This document shows, piece by piece, positions 56,339 to 64,000 of a stretch of 64,000 bases of DNA (the stretch's first letter is position 1; each line of letters begins with the position of its first letter). The notes below the pieces were generated by a model that saw only the letters and a list, made by a program, of their open reading frames with translations, was not told the DNA's origin and did not search any database. The position numbers and the translations under genes are program-made. The DNA comes from Corallococcus caeni (GTDB lineage: Bacteria > Myxococcota > Myxococcia > Myxococcales > Myxococcaceae): positions 124,001-188,000 of the forward strand of contig NZ_BTTW01000013.1 in NCBI RefSeq assembly GCF_036245865.1. Reading direction: 5' to 3'.

Positions 56339-57381
56339 GGGATGGCGGACTCGGGGGAAGGGCCGTCGAGCGTCAGGATGCGCGCGGCGATGCGCTGGAG
56401 CCCCTGGGCCACCGGCGAGTCGGGCCGCTCGATGAGCACCGGCTTGCGCTTGCGCACCGCGCGCCACGCCTCGTCGTCGTAGCGCAGGGCGCCCAGGTCA
56501 TCCATGTCGATGCCGAAGAACTTCTTCCACGCGGACACCATCGCGGCGCCCACCTTCTCGTCCGCGTCCGTGCGCGCCTGGTTCACGACGAGCCGCACGC
56601 GGAACGCCGCCAGCTCGCGCTCCAGCCGCTCCGCGTCCGAAGGGGCCTTGCGCCGCACCTGCGCGACGACGTCGTGCAGCGTCCGCAGGGCGCCCTCGCG
56701 GGTGGACAGCGCGCCTTCGACGAGGTCCTGGATGCCGTAGCGCGCCTCCGTCTGCTGGAGCTTGCGGAAGAAGGCCGCCTTGACGAAGCGGTACGCGTTC
56801 TCCACGGACGTGGGCTCCGGCAGCACGACGAGCAGGCCGTGGTCCGCGATGAGGAAGAAGTCGAGCGTGTTGAAGCTGGTGCCCGCGCCCAGGTCCAGGA
56901 TGAGGTAGTCCGCCGTCGTCTGCGACAGCAGCGTGCGCAAGAGCTTCTGCTTCTGCGCGTACTTGAGGTTCGCCGCGTCCAGCGAGTCCTGCGCGCCGGC
57001 GATCAGCGACAGCCCGGGCACGCCAGTGGAGACCATCACCTCTTCGAGGTTGGCCTTCCCGCGCCGGAGGAAGTCCGACAGCGTGGCCTCCGGAGGCCCC
57101 ACGCCCAGGCACGTGTGCAGGTTGGCGCCGCCCAGGTCCGCGTCCACGAGCAGCACCTTGTGGCCGGCCTGCGCGAGCGCGACGCCCAGGTTCGCGGACA
57201 CCATCGACTTGCCGATGCCGCCCTTGCCGCCGCCCACCGCGATGATCCGCCGCGAGCGGGCGCGCCGCGCGAGGCCCGCGGGCCCTGCAGGCGACACGTC
57301 ATTGGCCGCACGCGGCGAAGCGCCAGCAAGCGAGGCGGGAGCGGATGGAGGCAAGGGGGCGGGCTTCACGAAGGCTCGCAT
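56335..57381 (-). CDS. MinD/ParA family ATPase
   Basis: A 348-residue P-loop ATPase. The deviant Walker A is GGKGGIGKSMVSANLGVALA, the switch regions are LVDADLGGANLHTCLGVG and LILDLGAGTSFNTLDFFLIA, and ADHGLLVVLPEPTSVENAY follows. This matches the FlhG/MinD-type group that positions complexes at membranes or poles. The first 50 residues are a Pro/Ala extension. No membrane-targeting amphipathic helix is obvious at the C-terminus. It is coupled (ATGA) to the J-like/HTH protein, its likely partner. The ATG at 57381 is preferred over a GTG at 57411. Confidence 0.9.
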   Translation of the reverse strand: MRAFVKPAPLPPSAPASLAGASPRAANDVSPAGPAGLARRARSRRIIAVGGGKGGIGKSMVSANLGVALAQAGHKVLLVDADLGGANLHTCLGVGPPEATLSDFLRRGKANLEEVMVSTGVPGLSLIAGAQDSLDAANLKYAQKQKLLRTLLSQTTADYLILDLGAGTSFNTLDFFLIADHGLLVVLPEPTSVENAYRFVKAAFFRKLQQTEARYGIQDLVEGALSTREGALRTLHDVVAQVRRKAPSDAERLERELAAFRVRLVVNQARTDADEKVGAAMVSAWKKFFGIDMDDLGALRYDDEAWRAVRKRKPVLIERPDSPVAQGLQRIAARILTLDGPSPESAIP

Positions 57382-57503
57382 CAAAGCCCGTCCTACCGCC
57401 CGAGTCGACACCCCGCCATTTCACGGCCGTTCCCCACGGCCCCGGTGCCCGCGCCCCGGCGCCAGGAGGCTCGGGGAGCAGGCGGCCGGGGAACCGTTCG
57501 CTG

Positions 57504-58097
57504 TCACTCGTCGAGCAGCTCGACGTTCCAGTACGACACGTCCGCGAGGTGCAGGAACGGCAGCCACTCACGGTAGGTGACCTTGCGGATGGCGCCGCGG
57601 AACAGCGGCGTCCAGCGCGGGCGCACGGGCTTCTTGAGCAGCCGCATGCCGGCCTGCTCGGGCGTGCGTCCGCCCTTCTTCAGGTTGCAGGGGACGCAGG
57701 AGCACACCACGTTCTCCCACGTCGTCTTGCCCCCCTGGGTGCGCGGGTTGACGTGGTCCAGGTTGAGGTCGCTGCGGGGCAGCTGCTTCGCGCAGTACTG
57801 GCAGGTGTCGTTGTCGCGCGCGTAGATGTTGAGGCGCGAGAAGCGCACCTTGGCGCGCGGCAGGTGGTCATACGCGCCGAGCACGAGCACGCGCGGGACG
57901 CGGATGGTGCGGTCGATGGTGGTGATGCTGTCCTGGGTGGCGCTGAGGGCGGCCCAGTCCTCGAACTCATACAGGCGGTACTGCTCGTCGATGGCTTTGG
58001 CGACGCCCTGATACAGCAGGGAAAAAGCCCGTTTGACCGACGTCACGTGAACCGGCTGGTAGTACCGGTTTAAAACGAGCACGGCGCTGTTGATCAT
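57504..58097 (-). CDS. HNH endonuclease family protein
   Basis: A 197-residue protein. The HNH core is NIYARDNDTCQYCAKQLPRS, then DLNLDHVNPRTQGGKTTWEN, then VVCSCVPCNLKKGGRTP. Two CxxC pairs (CQYC and CVPC) would bind a structural zinc, and the His/Asn metal site is kept. The N-terminal domain (MINSAVLVLNRYYQPVHVTS, KRAFSLLYQGVAKAID) is characteristic of a widespread housekeeping-like HNH family with unknown role. The ATG at 58097 overlaps the selA stop (ATGA), so it is translated after selA. Confidence 0.92.
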   Translation of the reverse strand: MINSAVLVLNRYYQPVHVTSVKRAFSLLYQGVAKAIDEQYRLYEFEDWAALSATQDSITTIDRTIRVPRVLVLGAYDHLPRAKVRFSRLNIYARDNDTCQYCAKQLPRSDLNLDHVNPRTQGGKTTWENVVCSCVPCNLKKGGRTPEQAGMRLLKKPVRPRWTPLFRGAIRKVTYREWLPFLHLADVSYWNVELLDE

Positions 58098-59488
58098 GGC
58101 TGGTTTCCCGAACGGGCGGCCGCCACAGCCTGCGCGACCTGCCCCAGGTCCTCCTCTGAGAGACATCGGACGTCGAGAACAACCTCGTCATCCGCAATCC
58201 TGCCAATAACGGGCACCTCGGCTTCGCGCAGACGTTCCAGGAATACTTTCGGCGCTTCTACGGTGAGGCTGCAAGCGTAGGAAGGCAACCGGGCCAGAGG
58301 CATGGCACCTCCACCCACCTGTCCATCCACGGACACGACCCGGCCCACGACGCCGCGCGCCGCGAGCAGGGCCGCCAGCCGTTCGGCACGGGCTTGCAAC
58401 AAAGCTGGCTGCTGGGTGAGCAGGCTTTGGGTGGGGACCGCGTCCGGGCGGCCATCCCGGTACAGCTCCAGCGTCGCCTCCAGGGCCGCGACCGTCATCT
58501 TGTCGACACGCAGCGCGCGTGTGAGCGGGTGGGATTTGATGCGCTGGAGCAGGTCCCCGCGGCCGACGATGACGCCTGCCTGGGGGCCCCCGAGGAGCTT
58601 GTCGCCGGAGAAGGCAACGACGTCCGCGCCGTCGCGGATGGCCTGGCCCACGGTGGGCTCCGGAGTGAGGCCCGGGCCGGACAGCGGCACGAGCGCGCCG
58701 GAGCCCAGGTCCTGGAAGACGGGCACGTCACGGGAGCGTCCCAGTTCGGTGAGTTCCGCGAGGGACGCCTCTTCCGTGAAGCCGACGAGCGCGAAGTTGG
58801 AGCGGTGGACCTTCACGATGAGGCCGGTGTCCGGGGTCAAGGCGTTGGCGTAGTCCGCGCGGCGGGTGCGGTTGGTGGTGCCGACCTCCACGAGCTTCGC
58901 GCCGGACTGGCGCATGACGTCCGGGATGCGGAAGCCACCGCCGATTTCGACGAGCTCACCGCGGGACACGACGCACTCACGGCCGGAGGCCAGCGCGGCG
59001 AGGACGAGCAGCACGGCGCCCGCGCAGTTGTTGACGACGATGGCGTCCTCCGCGCCCGTGAGCGTGCGCAGGTGGCCGATGAGGGGCGCGTAGCGGCTGC
59101 CGCGCTCCCCTTCATCCAGGTCGTATTCGAGGTTGGAGTAGCCGCGCGCCACGGCCACGACACGCTCCACGGCTTCCGGGGCGAGCGGCGCTCGGCCCAG
59201 GTTCGTGTGGAGCACGACACCCGTGGCGTTGATCACGCGCCGCAGGTTCGGCGTGGCCAGGGACGAGAGCGCCGCCTCCACGTCCGCGTCCTCGAAGGGA
59301 CGCGGGTCTCCCGCGAGCAGCCTGGAGCGCACGCGTTCGACGGCGAGCCGCAGGGCCGCTACTGCACGGGCATGAGGAAGATTCGCGAGCCGGGGCTCCA
59401 ACGACGGCCGCCGCAGGAGTTGTTCAATGGAGGGAAGGCCACGCAGGAGCGCGTTCTTGCCTTCGGGGGGGTTCGACACGGCACCCAT
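58094..59488 (-). CDS. selA: L-seryl-tRNA(Sec) selenium transferase
   Basis: SelA uses PLP to turn seryl-tRNA(Sec) into selenocysteinyl-tRNA(Sec) with selenophosphate. From the ATG at 59488 the length is 464 residues, the family norm. Conserved parts are LRRVINATGVVLHTNLGRAP, GYSNLEYDLDEGERGSRYAP, VNNCAGAVLLVLAAL and the PLP lysine Lys297 in FSGDKLLGGPQAG. An upstream in-frame ATG at 59575 has a better ribosome site (AGGAGAAAG) but would add 29 residues with atypical codons. selB and the tRNA(Sec) gene are not seen nearby. The presence of SelA implies the cell makes selenoproteins. Confidence 0.95.
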   Translation of the reverse strand: MGAVSNPPEGKNALLRGLPSIEQLLRRPSLEPRLANLPHARAVAALRLAVERVRSRLLAGDPRPFEDADVEAALSSLATPNLRRVINATGVVLHTNLGRAPLAPEAVERVVAVARGYSNLEYDLDEGERGSRYAPLIGHLRTLTGAEDAIVVNNCAGAVLLVLAALASGRECVVSRGELVEIGGGFRIPDVMRQSGAKLVEVGTTNRTRRADYANALTPDTGLIVKVHRSNFALVGFTEEASLAELTELGRSRDVPVFQDLGSGALVPLSGPGLTPEPTVGQAIRDGADVVAFSGDKLLGGPQAGVIVGRGDLLQRIKSHPLTRALRVDKMTVAALEATLELYRDGRPDAVPTQSLLTQQPALLQARAERLAALLAARGVVGRVVSVDGQVGGGAMPLARLPSYACSLTVEAPKVFLERLREAEVPVIGRIADDEVVLDVRCLSEEDLGQVAQAVAAARSGNQP

Positions 59489-59761
59489 GGCTCCGGAGTC
59501 TACCCGGACCTCCGTGCCCGCGGGCATGCCCCACGGCTTTTCCCCATCGCAAAGCCATACATCAATGCCAGACATCTTTCTCCTGCAAGGGCCTGGTTGG
59601 CGTTCGCTCAACCGGGGACACCGTTCCGCTGTGCCTGCAATGGCCGCCTCCCCCTGGGTCAAAACCCGCTGTCCACTGGCCCTGTCGGAGCCCGGGATGT
59701 TTCGTGAGACATTCGCGGGGTTCTCAACGTTTTCATGCCCTCCAGGGCGATGATGGAAACC

Positions 59762-63080
<3,319 letters not shown>

Positions 63081-63094
<14 letters not shown>

Positions 63095-64000
63095 GGAGAC
63101 GGCGGACACGGTGGAGCGCATCGCCATCGTCGGCATGTCGGGACGCTTTCCGGGCGCCCCCACGCTCGACGCCTTCTGGGACAACCTCCGGCGCGGCGTG
63201 CACTCCCGGCGCGAGCTGACCGAGGCGGACCTGGAGCAGGCCGGGGTGCCCAAGGCCCAGCGCGAGCGGCCGGACTGGGTGCGCGCCGCGTATCCGCTGG
63301 ACGCGCCCACGCACTTCGACGCGGGGTACTTCGGCTACAGCCCGCGCGAGGCGGAGGTGCTGGATCCGCAGCAGCGCGTCTTCATGGAGACGGCGCTGGA
63401 GGCCCTGGAGGACGCGGGCTACGACCCGGAGCGCTTCCCGGAGGCCATCGCCGCCTTCGCGAGCACCAGCACCAGCTCGTACCTGTTCCAGGCCCTGCTG
63501 CGGCGCCCGGAGCTGTTGCAGACGGTGGGCCTGTACAACCTGTCGCTCGCCAACGACAAGGACTTCGTCGCCACGCGCACCTCGCACCGGCTGGGCCTGC
63601 GGGGGCCGAGCGCCACCGTGCAGACGGGCTGTTCCAGCGCGCTGGTGGCGGTGCACCTGGCCTGTCAGAGCCTCCTGTCGGGTGAGTGCGAGATGGCGCT
63701 CGCGGGCGGCGTCTCCGTGGCGTTCCCGCAGGCGGCCGGGTATGCGTACCAGCCGGGGATGATCATCTCCCCGGACGGGCTGTGCCGCGCGTACGACGCC
63801 CGCTCGCAGGGCACCATCTTCGGCTCGGGCGTGGGCGTGGTGGTGCTCAAGCGCCTGTCGGAGGCGGTGCGGGACCGGGACACCATCCATGCGGTCATCC
63901 TGGGGTCGGCCGTCAACAACGACGGCTCCGCCAAGGCGGGCTTCACCGCCCCCAGCGTGGAAGGCCAGGCGGCCGCCATCGCGGAGGCGCTGGGCGTCGC
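63081..64000 (+). CDS. Polyketide synthase, ketosynthase domain, cut by right edge
   Basis: The start of a modular polyketide synthase; 306 residues are in the window. The ketosynthase begins VERIAIVGMSGRFPGAPTLD and has DPQQRVFMETALEALEDAGY. The active-site Cys184 is in VQTGCSSALVAVHLAC, a GCSS variant of the usual ACSS. LCRAYDARSQGTIFGSGVGV and the NNDGSAKAGFTAPSVEGQA run precede the edge. The catalytic histidines lie beyond the window. Its ATG (63081, or 63087) overlaps the NRPS stop, so the two are coupled, and the ketosynthase should extend the chain carried by the NRPS carrier domain. Confidence 0.95.

Noticed and set aside
59489-59761. tRNA(Sec) gene near selA
   Set aside because: No acceptor-stem or T-loop pattern could be found in the gap; the tRNA is probably elsewhere.

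Overview
The DNA is very GC-rich, with strong GC bias at third codon positions, dense gene packing and many ATGA/GTGA start-stop overlaps. A complete run of Glt gliding-motility genes (gltA to gltH), a PocR-type sigma-54 activator, a RpoH-like sigma factor and a hybrid NRPS/PKS locus at the right edge point to a myxobacterium of the Myxococcaceae, with Corallococcus or a close relative most likely. The genus is an inference. No rRNA, tRNA, CRISPR array or insertion sequence was found.

Left part (1-23.6 kb): an unrecognised large protein cut by the left edge, a DUF1622 membrane protein, a multi-PAS histidine kinase, a rhomboid protease with a long C-terminal extension, a lone SMI1/KNR4 (SUKH) protein and carB. 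A minus-strand housekeeping run follows: TIM-barrel-like protein, rsmD, coaD and a class I aminotransferase. Next come a zinc-type CDF exporter, a divergent sigma-54 activator overlapping an alpha/beta hydrolase, typA (bipA) with a readable promoter and terminator, a secreted calcium-loop protein and an AraC regulator.

Centre (23.6-37 kb, minus strand): gltA-gltB-gltC-gltD-gltE-gltF-gltG-gltH lie in one block downstream of a stand-alone ribosomal L3 gene (rplC). GltA, GltB and GltH look like outer-membrane barrels. GltC, GltD and GltE are periplasmic or lipoprotein TPR proteins, GltF is a small periplasmic protein, and GltG spans the inner membrane with a cytoplasmic FHA domain and a TonB-like periplasmic tail. 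Together they form most of the envelope-spanning part of the gliding machine. The AglRQS motor and GltI, GltJ and GltK are not in the window. A hairpin lies between gltC and gltD, and an intrinsic terminator between gltG and gltH.

Right part (37-59.5 kb): a coiled-coil protein, a small helical protein, a HupE/UreJ membrane protein, a zinc-ribbon protein, a 52-residue membrane protein, a lytic transglycosylase, and a STAS protein behind two perfect RNA hairpins. Then come a MoxR/DUF58/transglutaminase operon with GTGA overlaps, a RpoH-like sigma factor, an OPT transporter with a soluble insertion, and a Bor-like lipoprotein. An adjacent pair (helical-repeat protein and degenerate HD-GYP protein) appears to share an N-terminal domain. 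These are followed by rluD, a J-like/HTH fusion coupled to a MinD-like ATPase, and selA coupled to an HNH nuclease.

Right edge (59.7-64 kb): a condensation-adenylation-carrier NRPS module overlaps the start of a polyketide synthase that continues beyond the window. This is the start of a biosynthetic gene cluster whose product cannot be named from this fragment.
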